Shown here in pieces: positions 9,612 to 17,762 of a stretch of 64,000 nucleotides of DNA; position 1 is the first letter of the stretch, and the number at the start of each line of letters is the position of its first letter. Source of the stretch: Halogranum rubrum (GTDB lineage: Archaea; Halobacteriota; Halobacteria; Halobacteriales; Haloferacaceae); NCBI RefSeq assembly GCF_900114455.1, contig NZ_FOTC01000003.1, forward strand, positions 62,001 through 126,000, in the 5' to 3' direction. The translations under genes were made by a program, and so were the position numbers. The notes below the pieces were generated by a model that worked only from the letters and a program-made list of their open reading frames with translations, was not told where the DNA came from and did no database searches.

Positions 9612-11666
9612 CTACTCGTCCGGCGCGAAGCCGACTGGTTCGTCCGCTGCGTAGCTCTCGGCGAGCAGGATGTACATCGCCTGACTCCACTGGAGGTTAC
9701 TGTTCCAGCGAACGTCACCCTCGCCGTCGACCTGCTCGGGGAGGAGTCCGGCGGCCGTCGTCCACTCGGGTGCGTCGGTGAACACGTAGTCCTCGACGGC
9801 GTCGGCGTCGTGCTCACTCTGCCAGCGCACCACGTCGCCGTAGGCCTCACAGAGCGGCCACCCGCCGGCCTCGGGCGACCCCGACGGGGTGTAGTTGTCC
9901 TCCGGATACCGAGCGAGACACCGTGCTCCCTCGGCCGACCACGCCTCGTCGTCGCCGGCGGCGACGGTCGACTGCATCTCGTCGCTGTCGGCGTCGGCGA
10001 CGTTCCACGGCCAGTAAGCCATGAACGTGGCGGCGTCCGGCCGTTCGTTCGGCGAGACGTTGTCGTCGCGTTCGGGGCTGTCGGCGGTGACGTAGTGGTC
10101 GCCGAGGTAGGCGTCCTCGTGGAAGCAGTAGTCGTCGAAGTTGTCGGCCCACGTCTCGGCCTGCTCGCGACAGTCGTCGGCGAACTCGTCGTCACCCTGC
10201 TCGTCGGCGAGAGCAGCCATCGACCGCAGACCGGCGATGGCAGCGGCGACACCTTCGGTGCTGTAGCCCCACACTTCCTCCCACGGGTCCTGATGTTTGC
10301 CCGGGAAGCCCTCACCGTTGTCGTAGTCGAGTAGGAACTCGGCGGCTTGCTCACTCATCTCGTAGTAGGCGTCGACCACGTCGTCGTCCTCGGTTTTCTG
10401 CCAGAGGAGCCAGTGAGCGTAGATGGGGCCACCGACCTGGTCCAGTTGGAGTTCCGTCCAGTGGGACTCGCCGTCGGTGCGATAGTTCTGCCACCACGTG
10501 CCCGTGCGCGGAATATCACGCTCGTCGGCCACGTCGTCGGTAATCTGCGCGTCGTCCAGCCAATCGAGCGCCGCACGCGCCTCGTCGACGGCCCCCGCAG
10601 CGAGCGCCGCCTGGATGAGGATGACCTGGTCGCGCGGCCAGACGTAGCGATACCCTTGGTCGTTGGGTTCGAACGCACCCGCAATCATCGGACCGCGTGG
10701 GTCCTGTGCGCACTTCATGCTCGTCAGCGAGCGCTCGTACATCCCGGTGACGGTGTCGTCGTCGACGGGCGACCCGTCGGTCGATTCGTGCCACGACTCC
10801 CACGCGTCGGTGAACGCCTCGCGCTCTTCGTCGTAGCCGTTGTCGAGCGCCGTCGTCGCCGCGTCGAGGGCGTCTTCCTCGCTCTCGCCGAAGCCGACGG
10901 CCGTCAGCCACGTCGCCGACTCGTCGTCGTCGAGGAAGAGACCGACCCCGACGTCGACGTGTCCCTCGTTGCCGTCGTTGGCGTCGATGTACCCGTCGTT
11001 CTCCTCGTAGATGTCGGTCCACGCGCTCTTGTCCGGTCCTTCTTGCGTATCGACGTGTCCGACGCGCTGGCCGTCGAACTCGGTCTGGTCCGTCTCCGGG
11101 CGTGACTGTGCGAGCGCGAAGTACAGCCCACATCCCTCGTCGTGGGCGACGATGCAGTCGTAGCCCTCGCTCGTGGTGAGATACGCCTCCTCACCACCCG
11201 CGTCGGCCTCGGTGGAGTGAATCGCCGAGTTGAGCACCGTGTAAGCGGTGTGGGTGTTCGCGTTCCCGAACGCCACGTCGCTCTGCACGAGCAGCGCCGG
11301 ACGCTCCGCGCTGACGAGGACGTGTTGGTCCAACTCGGCAGTCGAGTCGTCTGCGAACTCGAATCGGTTCTGCATTCGCACCTCGGGGACGCGACTCGAC
11401 GCGTAGTCGACGTCGCTGTCGACGGCGTCGTTACGGACGTCGAGTGTCTGTTCGAGGTCGGCGTCCCACAGGAGCGTGTGCAGGTCGGTGAACTGCAGAA
11501 TGTCCGCGCGGAACGCCGTCGGTTCTTCGACGAGTGCGCCGTGCCAGCCCTCGTCGCCGGTGCTCGACGGGTACTGGTTGACGGTGGCGAGGATAGAGCC
11601 ACTTTCGTCGGTCGGTGCGCCGAGAATCGCGTCTTTGTCGCTGGGAAGATGATCTTCGGTCAACAT
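9612..11666 (-). CDS. Glycoside hydrolase family 15 protein (glucoamylase-like)
   Basis: A 684-aa enzyme expected to release glucose from the non-reducing ends of alpha-glucans. The N-terminal beta-sandwich (about residues 1-270) precedes the alpha/alpha-barrel, where the GH15 marks appear: GYRYVWPRDQ near residue 340, the catalytic-base region DPWEEVWG near residue 460, and WNSNLQWSQAMYI at the C-terminus. The protein is extremely acidic and lacks a signal peptide, so it probably acts on intracellular or imported glucans. Trehalase activity also occurs in GH15 and cannot be excluded. Downstream genes on the same strand are upstream in coordinates; the nearest neighbour is an FAD oxidoreductase starting at 12938. 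Confidence 0.9.
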   Translation of the reverse strand: MLTEDHLPSDKDAILGAPTDESGSILATVNQYPSSTGDEGWHGALVEEPTAFRADILQFTDLHTLLWDADLEQTLDVRNDAVDSDVDYASSRVPEVRMQNRFEFADDSTAELDQHVLVSAERPALLVQSDVAFGNANTHTAYTVLNSAIHSTEADAGGEEAYLTTSEGYDCIVAHDEGCGLYFALAQSRPETDQTEFDGQRVGHVDTQEGPDKSAWTDIYEENDGYIDANDGNEGHVDVGVGLFLDDDESATWLTAVGFGESEEDALDAATTALDNGYDEEREAFTDAWESWHESTDGSPVDDDTVTGMYERSLTSMKCAQDPRGPMIAGAFEPNDQGYRYVWPRDQVILIQAALAAGAVDEARAALDWLDDAQITDDVADERDIPRTGTWWQNYRTDGESHWTELQLDQVGGPIYAHWLLWQKTEDDDVVDAYYEMSEQAAEFLLDYDNGEGFPGKHQDPWEEVWGYSTEGVAAAIAGLRSMAALADEQGDDEFADDCREQAETWADNFDDYCFHEDAYLGDHYVTADSPERDDNVSPNERPDAATFMAYWPWNVADADSDEMQSTVAAGDDEAWSAEGARCLARYPEDNYTPSGSPEAGGWPLCEAYGDVVRWQSEHDADAVEDYVFTDAPEWTTAAGLLPEQVDGEGDVRWNSNLQWSQAMYILLAESYAADEPVGFAPDE

Positions 11667-11723
11667 GGATGTCGTCTGTGTGGTGTCGGTAGAGTCGTCA
11701 GATGTCGCGTCGTGAGTCGGTCG

Positions 11724-12938
11724 TCACATCTCGGGCCACGCCCGCGCCGCCCGTCGCCACGAGGAAACCGTGCCGAGCCATCGTGCCGAGATAGCCCGTT
11801 TGATGTTCCGGGCGGCGGGTCCGCCGAAGGTGTTGCTGGGGATACCGAGCACCTCGTGGGCGACGGCGGCGTCGCCGATGGAGACGAGCGTTCCCTTGTT
11901 CGTGTACACCCAGTGGGCGAGTTCGCGGCCCTCGGCGTCACGGGCGACGTTCTCGCCGAGATGTTTGCCCGCCTCCCACGCGGCTTCGGCGGTCGGTGGC
12001 GGGACGTCGTCGGTGTCGGGGTTGACGACCGTCTCCCAGAGCGCGCCTTCGGTGAGTGGGCCGTTCTCGTCGTCTTGGTGCATCAACGCCGCGTCGCCGA
12101 TGGCGAAGACACGCTCGTCGCTCGTCTTCAGCGTCGCGTCGGCGTACGCTCGGTTGTGGTCTTTCTCGACGTCGGCGTCGGAGAGCGCGTCCTGTCCGGT
12201 CACGCCACCGGCCCAGACGAGCACGTCGTACGAACGGTCGTCTGCCCCGTCGAGGTGGACCGTCTCCTCGTCTACCGAGGAGATGGCCGTCTCCGTCTCG
12301 ATGTCGACGTCGTGCGCCTCCAGTTGGTTCCGGATGGCTCCCTGGAACTCGTGGTCGTGCCCGGCGAAAATCTCGTCTTCCTCGTCGAGGAGGTGGACGT
12401 CGACTGGCGCGTCGCGTTCGTCACGCCACGCGGCAATCTCGCCGGCGACCTGTATGCCCGTGAGTCCCGCCCCGCCGACGACGACCTGCGCGGGGTCGTC
12501 GGAAGTCCCCTCGCGGGCCGCGACTCGTAACTCCTCGCGGATGCGACGGGCGTCGTCGAGGCTCTTGACCGTGTGGGCGTACTCTCGCAAGCCGTCGACG
12601 TCGAAGAACGCCGTCTGACTGCCGAGACAGACCACGGCGTAGTCGTAGTCGAGGTTCTCTGCGCCGTCGAGTTCGACAGTGCGGTCCTCGACGTCGAGAC
12701 CGGTCACCGCCGCGTGGACGAACGTCGTCTCGTCCGACTTGACCTCCTCGACGGGGACGGTGATGTGGTCGCGGACGCCCGGGTTTCGGATGTAGCGGTG
12801 TACTTCGTGTAAGACGAGATGGTACGGCTCTTTCGAGACCCACACCACCTCTGTGTCCGACTCGTCGAGTTCCGCTTCGAGGCTCTGGACGGCCGCACAT
12901 CCGGCGTATCCCGACCCGAGGACGACGACGCGTGTCAC
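11724..12938 (-). CDS. FAD-dependent NAD(P) oxidoreductase (NDH-2-like)
   Basis: A 404-aa pyridine nucleotide-disulfide-family flavoprotein. The N-terminus MTRVVVLGSGYAGCAAVQSL has the dinucleotide-binding GxGxxG at residues 8-13. A second Rossmann fingerprint, VVVGGAGLTGIQVAGE, lies near residue 160, and the FAD-binding FAIGDAAL segment near residue 285. This domain order fits type II NADH dehydrogenases and sulfide:quinone oxidoreductases. No obvious redox-active Cys pair supports a sulfide role, so a quinone-linked NADH dehydrogenase is more likely. The start codon is GTG, placed right before the Rossmann strand. It is 57 nt upstream of the GH15 gene and may be co-transcribed with it. Confidence 0.8.
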   Translation of the reverse strand: MTRVVVLGSGYAGCAAVQSLEAELDESDTEVVWVSKEPYHLVLHEVHRYIRNPGVRDHITVPVEEVKSDETTFVHAAVTGLDVEDRTVELDGAENLDYDYAVVCLGSQTAFFDVDGLREYAHTVKSLDDARRIREELRVAAREGTSDDPAQVVVGGAGLTGIQVAGEIAAWRDERDAPVDVHLLDEEDEIFAGHDHEFQGAIRNQLEAHDVDIETETAISSVDEETVHLDGADDRSYDVLVWAGGVTGQDALSDADVEKDHNRAYADATLKTSDERVFAIGDAALMHQDDENGPLTEGALWETVVNPDTDDVPPPTAEAAWEAGKHLGENVARDAEGRELAHWVYTNKGTLVSIGDAAVAHEVLGIPSNTFGGPAARNIKRAISARWLGTVSSWRRAARAWPEM

Positions 12939-13071
12939 GGCTGACGCCCCCCGCTACTGGATACGGTCGTCTCCACAGATGCGATAACGGTCGAAGTCGT
13001 CGACAGGTCACACATCTCTCGTTCTCGACTACCCTCGAATCGATGTTAAACGCGCTGGCCGGTTGGCATCT

Positions 13072-13866
13072 TCACTCGTCGTCGAGTACCCGAGCGGCGT
13101 CGTCCTGCGGTTCGTATTCGAGCGTTCGCCGCGTCTCGACGAGCGAGAGCAGTCTGTCTTCGTTCTCCGAGATGGCGTGAGCGACGAGTGGGTTCTCCGG
13201 GAGGTCGGCCGTCGCCGCCTTCAACAGCGCGTCACGACAGTCGCGTGGGCTGAGCCACATCGCGCGAGCGAATCGAACGGCCGCCTCCTCGTACTCCGAA
13301 GAGGGTGGGTCGTCCACCGTCTCGCGGAGTTCGGACTCCGAGAGGAGCCATCCGATTCGGAGGTTGACGACGTCGAGTCCGTGACGGTGTGCGTAGAAGT
13401 TCCCCATCGCCTCGCCGGCCACCTTCGTCACACCGTAGTAGGAGTCGGGTGCGTGACGGTCGTCGGTGAACATCGCGCCGGCGTCGTCTGTCGTCGTCTC
13501 CGGTTCGGTCGGGTCGGCGACGCCCGTCGCGTTGAGTACGTGGTTCGAACTCGCGTAGACGACGCGCGAGAGGTCGTTCTCGACGGCCGCGTGGTAGGCG
13601 TTGTAGACGCCGTCGACGTTGACCCCGCTGAGTTCGTCCCAGTCGGCGTAGGGCGAGGGGTTCGCCGCGAGATGGACGAGCACGTCCGCGTCGTCGGGGA
13701 GTTTCTCGACGAAGGCGTCTCGTTCGGTCACGTCGAGGACGACGCTGTCCATCTCGTCGTTCTCGCTGTGCGTGAACAGTGTGAGTTCGTGCTCCGACTC
13801 CTCGAACGCGTCGGCGGCGACCTGACCGACGTTACCGGCCGCGCCGGTGATTGCGATATGGGACAT
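13072..13866 (-). CDS. NAD-dependent epimerase/dehydratase, Azf-like
   Basis: A 264-aa extended short-chain dehydrogenase. ITGAAGNVGQ at residues 4-13 is the NAD-binding loop; YASSNHVLNA supplies the catalytic Ser region; SYYGVTKVAGE gives the YxxxK pair. The segments YASSNH, RAMWLSPRDC and the C-terminal LEYEPQDDAA match what I remember of Haloferax Azf, the archaeal NAD-linked glucose-6-phosphate dehydrogenase. It could instead be a uronate dehydrogenase or another paralogue. The start is the ATG at 13866 before MSHIAITG; an upstream in-frame codon adds an unlikely hydrophobic stretch. It faces away from the ACT-hom operon. Confidence 0.75.
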   Translation of the reverse strand: MSHIAITGAAGNVGQVAADAFEESEHELTLFTHSENDEMDSVVLDVTERDAFVEKLPDDADVLVHLAANPSPYADWDELSGVNVDGVYNAYHAAVENDLSRVVYASSNHVLNATGVADPTEPETTTDDAGAMFTDDRHAPDSYYGVTKVAGEAMGNFYAHRHGLDVVNLRIGWLLSESELRETVDDPPSSEYEEAAVRFARAMWLSPRDCRDALLKAATADLPENPLVAHAISENEDRLLSLVETRRTLEYEPQDDAARVLDDE

Positions 13867-13991
13867 GGTGGCCGGGAGTTCGACTGCGTCGCCTACATAC
13901 GTGGTGGCCAGTAGAGGCACCCAGTGTCGTCACAGTGTGAGACACGTGGTAACATTCGATGGACGCCGGAGAGAATTGCGACCGACGAAGG

Positions 13992-13999
13992 CTTATACC
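13992..13999 (+). promoter_or_regulatory. TATA box ahead of the ACT-hom operon
   Basis: CTTATACC is centred 27 nt before the ATG at 14023 and about 130 nt before the ACT-protein ATG. The transcript would therefore begin at or next to 14023. Confidence 0.6.
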
Positions 14000-14022
14000 A
14001 CGAGCAACGAGTGGTGCGTAAC

Positions 14023-14130
14023 ATGCAACGGGGCACGCACTACCCGAACTGCATCGGCACGGAACGACGACGCGTTGCGTTCCAGCCGACAACACCGACA
14101 GCGGCGCGTGCCACGGGAGGTGGGCGATGA
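14023..14130 (+). CDS. Possible leader ORF before the ACT-hom operon
   Basis: An open frame of 35 codons starting MQRGTHYPNC and ending with TTPTAARATGGGR. Its ATG lies exactly where a leaderless transcript from the TATA box at 13992-13999 would begin, and its TGA overlaps the next ATG in ATGA. It contains six Thr codons, four of them in the last third. Its basic composition is unlike most haloarchaeal proteins, which argues against a stable product. It may be a translated leader coupling expression of the downstream genes, or merely chance in a 5' untranslated region. I know of no described family. Confidence 0.35.
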   Translation: MQRGTHYPNCIGTERRRVAFQPTTPTAARATGGGR

Positions 14131-14732
14131 GCGAGAACGCCTCGGACACGTTCGATTCGAACGGCGGAGGCGACTCGGAAGTCGACGACGGCGACGGTAC
14201 CGAGACCGACGGTGGCGAACACCCACAGGCGCACACCATCCGTCTCGAACTCGTCGACGAACCGGGACAGCTGCTCGCGGCGCTCAGCCCCATCTCCGAG
14301 AACGGCGGCAATCTCCTGTCGATATTCCACGAACGCGGGAACCTCACACCGCGTGGGCGTATTCCGGTCGAAGTCGACCTCGAATGCCCGCCGGACCGCT
14401 TCGAGACCATCGTCACGGCACTGCGAGACAACGGCGTCAACGTCATCCAAGCCGGTGCAGAGCGGTACGGCGAGGAGTTGACGCTTCTGCTCGTCGGCCA
14501 CCTCATCGACACGGACCTCTCGGACACGCTCCAACGGATACAGCGGTGTGCCGACGCGACGGTGACTGACCTCTCGCTGTCGGCACCGGAAGGAACCGAC
14601 GACGTCTCCAGCGCACGTCTCCGTCTCGCGGCGCGGACGGGCAAGACGGAGCGTGTCCTCGACGCGATTCGCGAGGTGACCGACGGGAAAGACATCCACG
14701 TCGTCGAACCCCTGACGGAGGTGTCGGCGTGA
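14127..14732 (+). CDS. ACT-domain amino-acid-binding protein
   Basis: A 201-aa probable regulator. An acidic, Gly/Asp-rich tail (residues 1-33) is followed by an ACT domain beginning HTIRLELVDEPGQLLAALSPI, with the typical Gly-Asn pair in NGGNLLSIFHER. The second half (from about residue 115) has a similar alternation and may be a degenerate second ACT fold. ACT domains bind amino acids for feedback control. A GGAGGTG site lies 4 nt before the ATG at 14127. The stop overlaps the hom start, so the protein likely regulates homoserine dehydrogenase, probably in response to threonine or methionine; the ligand is inferred from context only. Confidence 0.85.
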   Translation: MSENASDTFDSNGGGDSEVDDGDGTETDGGEHPQAHTIRLELVDEPGQLLAALSPISENGGNLLSIFHERGNLTPRGRIPVEVDLECPPDRFETIVTALRDNGVNVIQAGAERYGEELTLLLVGHLIDTDLSDTLQRIQRCADATVTDLSLSAPEGTDDVSSARLRLAARTGKTERVLDAIREVTDGKDIHVVEPLTEVSA

Positions 14733-15676
14733 GCCTCCGTCTCGCCGTCCTCGGCGCGGGGGCGGTCGGTCAGTCGGTCGTCGAACTGGCGAGCGAGTAC
14801 GGCCACGTCGTCACCGCCGTCGCCGACTCCACGACGGCGACTGTCGACGCCGACGGACTCGACCCGGCGTCGGTGCTGGACCGCAAAGAACGGGAGGGGA
14901 CCGTCGGCGACGCCGACATCGAAGACGTCCTCGCATCCGACTACGACGTCCTCGTCGAGGCGACGCCGACGACGCTCGGCGACGCCGAACCCGGCTTCTC
15001 ACACGTGCGGAGCGCACTCGAAGCAGACCGACACGTCGTCCTCGCCAACAAGGGACCGGTCGCCGAGCGCTACGACGACCTGCGCGCACTCGAAGCCGAC
15101 AGCGCAGGAACCGTCCAGTTCGAGGCTGCCGTCGGCGGCGCTATCCCGGTTCTCTCGACCATCTCGGACTTCGGACCCGACCACATCAACGCCGCACGCG
15201 GTGTCCTGAACGGGACGGCCAACTTCATCCTGTCGCGGATGGCTGCCGAAGGACTCGGCTACGAACACGTCCTCGCGGAGGCCCAGGACCTCGGCGTCGC
15301 GGAGGCCGACCCCTCCTTCGACGTGGAGGGGACCGACGCCGCGCTGAAGTGCGTCATCCTCGCGAACGTCCTCGGCGACGGCGGCTACAGCCTCGACGAC
15401 GCAGAGGTCGAAGGGATACAGAACATCCCCGGTAGTGCACTCGACTTGGCGGCCGAAGACGGCCGAACAGTCCGTCTCATCGGCGAGGCGACACCCAGCG
15501 GCGTTCGCGTCGGCCCGCGACTCGTCCCGCAGAACGGCACGCTCGCCGTGAGCGGCACGCGAAACATCGTCCAACTGGAGACGGAGTACGCTGGGAATCT
15601 CAACCTGAGCGGTCGTGGTGCTGGCGGACCGGAGACGGCGACAGCCGTCCTCTCGGACGTCAGCCGAATCGAGTAG
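14729..15676 (+). CDS. hom: Homoserine dehydrogenase
   Basis: Reduces aspartate semialdehyde to homoserine, the branch-point step to threonine and methionine. The 315-aa protein opens with LAVLGAGAVGQSV (NAD(P)-binding loop), has VVLANKGPVAE near residue 105 and the catalytic-lysine region DPSFDVEGTDAALKC near residue 195-210. The C-terminal ACT domain present in many bacterial enzymes is lacking; an ACT protein is instead encoded by the preceding, overlapping gene. Translation starts at GTG in the GTGA overlap. No thrB, thrC or metX homologue lies next to it here. Confidence 0.92.
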   Translation: MSLRLAVLGAGAVGQSVVELASEYGHVVTAVADSTTATVDADGLDPASVLDRKEREGTVGDADIEDVLASDYDVLVEATPTTLGDAEPGFSHVRSALEADRHVVLANKGPVAERYDDLRALEADSAGTVQFEAAVGGAIPVLSTISDFGPDHINAARGVLNGTANFILSRMAAEGLGYEHVLAEAQDLGVAEADPSFDVEGTDAALKCVILANVLGDGGYSLDDAEVEGIQNIPGSALDLAAEDGRTVRLIGEATPSGVRVGPRLVPQNGTLAVSGTRNIVQLETEYAGNLNLSGRGAGGPETATAVLSDVSRIE

Positions 15677-16004
15677 AGACTGTTCCTGCTCGCGCCTCTT
15701 ACTCACGGTTTTCGAACGGACGCCATCTCGACGGGGTGTCAGCCGTGGCTATTTCAATGGCTTGACGCAACAAGGGTGCTACTCAACCTCTCGGCTCACA
15801 TCGGTTCGTCTTGCACCAGCGAGTGCCAACGGCCCACAGCACACACGCAGGGCAACGGCGTCACGACCTGCCAGTTCGGCGACTCGACGACTGTCCGCAC
15901 TGACGGACGTCGTCGAACCAGTGTGTAGAAAGGACGTGTCGACCGGCACAGAGGGAGACAGCCCGAGCGCACCAGACGCGGCCGAGACCACGACAGACTG
16001 ACCA
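15677..16004 (+). other. Gap after hom without a convincing gene
   Basis: The sequence lacks the codon bias of its neighbours. One plus-strand frame that runs to a TGA at 15999-16001 ends in an acidic, Thr/Ala/Asp-rich tail typical of haloarchaeal proteins and stops 3 nt before the next ATG. Its only nearby start would be the GTG near 15930, giving about 24 residues, so I leave it uncalled. It may be the remnant end of a decayed gene. Confidence 0.4.
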
Positions 16005-16241
16005 ATGTCGAACCTCAAACAGACGGGAACCAGTGGTATCGAGCGGCAATCCGACGACGACGACCCAGAACCGCCGCAGGACGAAGACAGCTGCTACATC
16101 TGCTACCGAGAGCGTACCGACGGAGAGCCGTGCCAACGGCGGATAAACGCCCCGTGGGTGGCTTGTTACGACCACTTCGGAGAACAACCACTGGTCCAGG
16201 ACCGAAACCAGACGAGTGAGGAGGAAGACCGAGGCGAGTAG
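16005..16241 (+). CDS. Small acidic Cys-containing protein, function unknown
   Basis: A 78-aa protein with acidic ends and a central cysteine cluster: CYIC near residue 30, a Cys near residue 44 and ACYDHF near residue 55. The spacing could bind zinc, but it is not a textbook ribbon. Composition (long DDDDPEPP run, EEED tail) is typical for this class of organism, which supports a real gene. No promoter was clear, and the gene converges on the PrsW-like gene 11 nt away. I do not recognise the family. Confidence 0.55.
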   Translation: MSNLKQTGTSGIERQSDDDDPEPPQDEDSCYICYRERTDGEPCQRRINAPWVACYDHFGEQPLVQDRNQTSEEEDRGE

Positions 16242-16252
16242 AGCGGTCGGAA

Positions 16253-17257
16253 CTACTCGAACTCCGTCGTCTCCGACCGGACGACTCGCTCGACGTCACG
16301 GTCGTTCTCGTGGGCGGCGCGGTAGGCGTGCTTGTAGCGACGAATCTTCCGGAAGAGCAGGAGACCGAAGAAGCCGTCGTAGAGGATGATGTAGACGATA
16401 AACGCGAGGATGCCCGGAAGACCGGTGACGGCCGCGATGGCGTCCGACGCGATACCGACCGTGGAGTTGTACGTCGCGTGGATGAACGCCGCGATGAGGA
16501 GTCCCTTGATGACGATAGGGCCGGCGTTCTCGCGGTTGAACTTCGCGAGTCCGAGATAGTAGCCGGCGAACGCGGAGTAGATGACGTGACCCGGTCCGGC
16601 GAGCGCGCGGACGAAGGCGATGCCGTTGCCCGCGCCGATGAGACCGAGACCGAAGTTGACGTCCTCGCCGAGTTGTTGGGCGATGTAGAGGGAGTTCTCG
16701 ATGGTGGCGAAGCCGAGTCCGGCCATCGCACCGTAGACGGCACCGTCGATGACGGCGTCGAAGCTACTGCTTCGGTACGCGTAGAGACGGACGGCGAGCA
16801 ACTTCACCGTCTCTTCGACCGGTGCGACGACGAGGAAGAAGAACAGTATCGACCCGACGACGGCGACGGACCGAAAGATGGGACCGAGGAGGCTGTTCAA
16901 GATGGCGGCGAAGTTCGCGGTCAAGACGCCGAGGAGAAACGTCGCCACGAGTAGCGAGAGCGGTTCGCCCGACGTGGCGTCGCTGTAGTAGACGTACGCC
17001 GCCAGTGCGAAGGCCGGGAGTGCAGACAAGAGGGTGAGCGCACCCGTTTCGAGGTCGGTCAGTGCGGCCAGTCCCCCGATCCCGAGCAGGATGAGCAGTG
17101 CGGCGAGGACGACGATGATGCGAGCGGACCACGAGAGAAATCGATACAGCGCGACGGCCAATCCGTCGAGTGAGGTCCGTTCCTCCCACGTCGAGATGTC
17201 GTAGAGGTCGACATCCGAGTCGGACTCGTTTTGAATCGGGTCGCTTTTCTCTGGCAT
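16253..17257 (-). CDS. PrsW-family intramembrane metalloprotease
   Basis: A 334-aa polytopic membrane protein with about eight hydrophobic segments after a soluble acidic N-terminus of about 45 residues. PrsW marks are visible: the EExxK box in APVEETVKLLAV near residue 160, ATIENSLYI in a later helix, HVIYSAFAGYY and HATYN. PrsW cleaves anti-sigma factors in Bacillus; archaea have no sigma factors, so the substrate here is unknown. I start it at the ATG giving MPEKSDPIQNESD; an in-frame extension of 72 basic residues upstream lacks haloarchaeal composition. A short gap with AATAATTAA-like sequence at 17281-17290 suggests its promoter. Confidence 0.88.
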   Translation of the reverse strand: MPEKSDPIQNESDSDVDLYDISTWEERTSLDGLAVALYRFLSWSARIIVVLAALLILLGIGGLAALTDLETGALTLLSALPAFALAAYVYYSDATSGEPLSLLVATFLLGVLTANFAAILNSLLGPIFRSVAVVGSILFFFLVVAPVEETVKLLAVRLYAYRSSSFDAVIDGAVYGAMAGLGFATIENSLYIAQQLGEDVNFGLGLIGAGNGIAFVRALAGPGHVIYSAFAGYYLGLAKFNRENAGPIVIKGLLIAAFIHATYNSTVGIASDAIAAVTGLPGILAFIVYIILYDGFFGLLLFRKIRRYKHAYRAAHENDRDVERVVRSETTEFE

Positions 17258-17387
17258 GATGGTCAGTATTCGGGCCTGACGAATAATTAACAGGGGTCTA
17301 AGCGGCCAACCTCGCCGGAGGCGCCGACGGGCGTCGGAGTCGGGACAGACGAGGTAGGCTGAAAACCCCGGCAGTCCAAAGAGAGGT

Positions 17388-17762
17388 ATGCACTTCGACC
17401 AACGCACGCAGAAGGCGTTGCGGGAGGTCGGCCTCGACCGTGAACGACTCCGAAAGGCGTCGAAGTTGGTCACCGAGGCCGTCCAGCGCGACGCCGAAGA
17501 GTTGGAAGCGTTCTTCGAGGACGGTGGAACGTTCTACTCGGATATGGAGATGGCTCACAGCGCGAGCGACGTCCAAGAACACGACGTCGAGTTCGTCGAC
17601 CTGTTCACACACGGGGCAGACCTGCGAGGCTACCTTCGGTTCGGTTCGTGGGGTGTCCCCGTCGAAGACGGCCGCATCCTGTCCGACGAGAAAGTGGAAC
17701 TCCGACTAGGGTCGACGGTCAACGCCCGCGTCCGATTCGCTCGCGACGAAGACGCGCTATGA
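17388..17762 (+). CDS. Conserved haloarchaeal protein upstream of FAU-1 (DUF7532-like)
   Basis: A 124-aa soluble protein of unknown function. The N-terminal half is helical and charged (LREVGLDRERLRKASKL), the C-terminal half has short beta-like segments (LRGYLRFGSWGVPVEDG). No catalytic motif is recognised. The stop overlaps the start of the FAU-1 gene in ATGA, so the two proteins are co-translated and may act together, for instance in RNA metabolism. The DUF number is from memory and uncertain. Confidence 0.7.
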   Translation: MHFDQRTQKALREVGLDRERLRKASKLVTEAVQRDAEELEAFFEDGGTFYSDMEMAHSASDVQEHDVEFVDLFTHGADLRGYLRFGSWGVPVEDGRILSDEKVELRLGSTVNARVRFARDEDAL

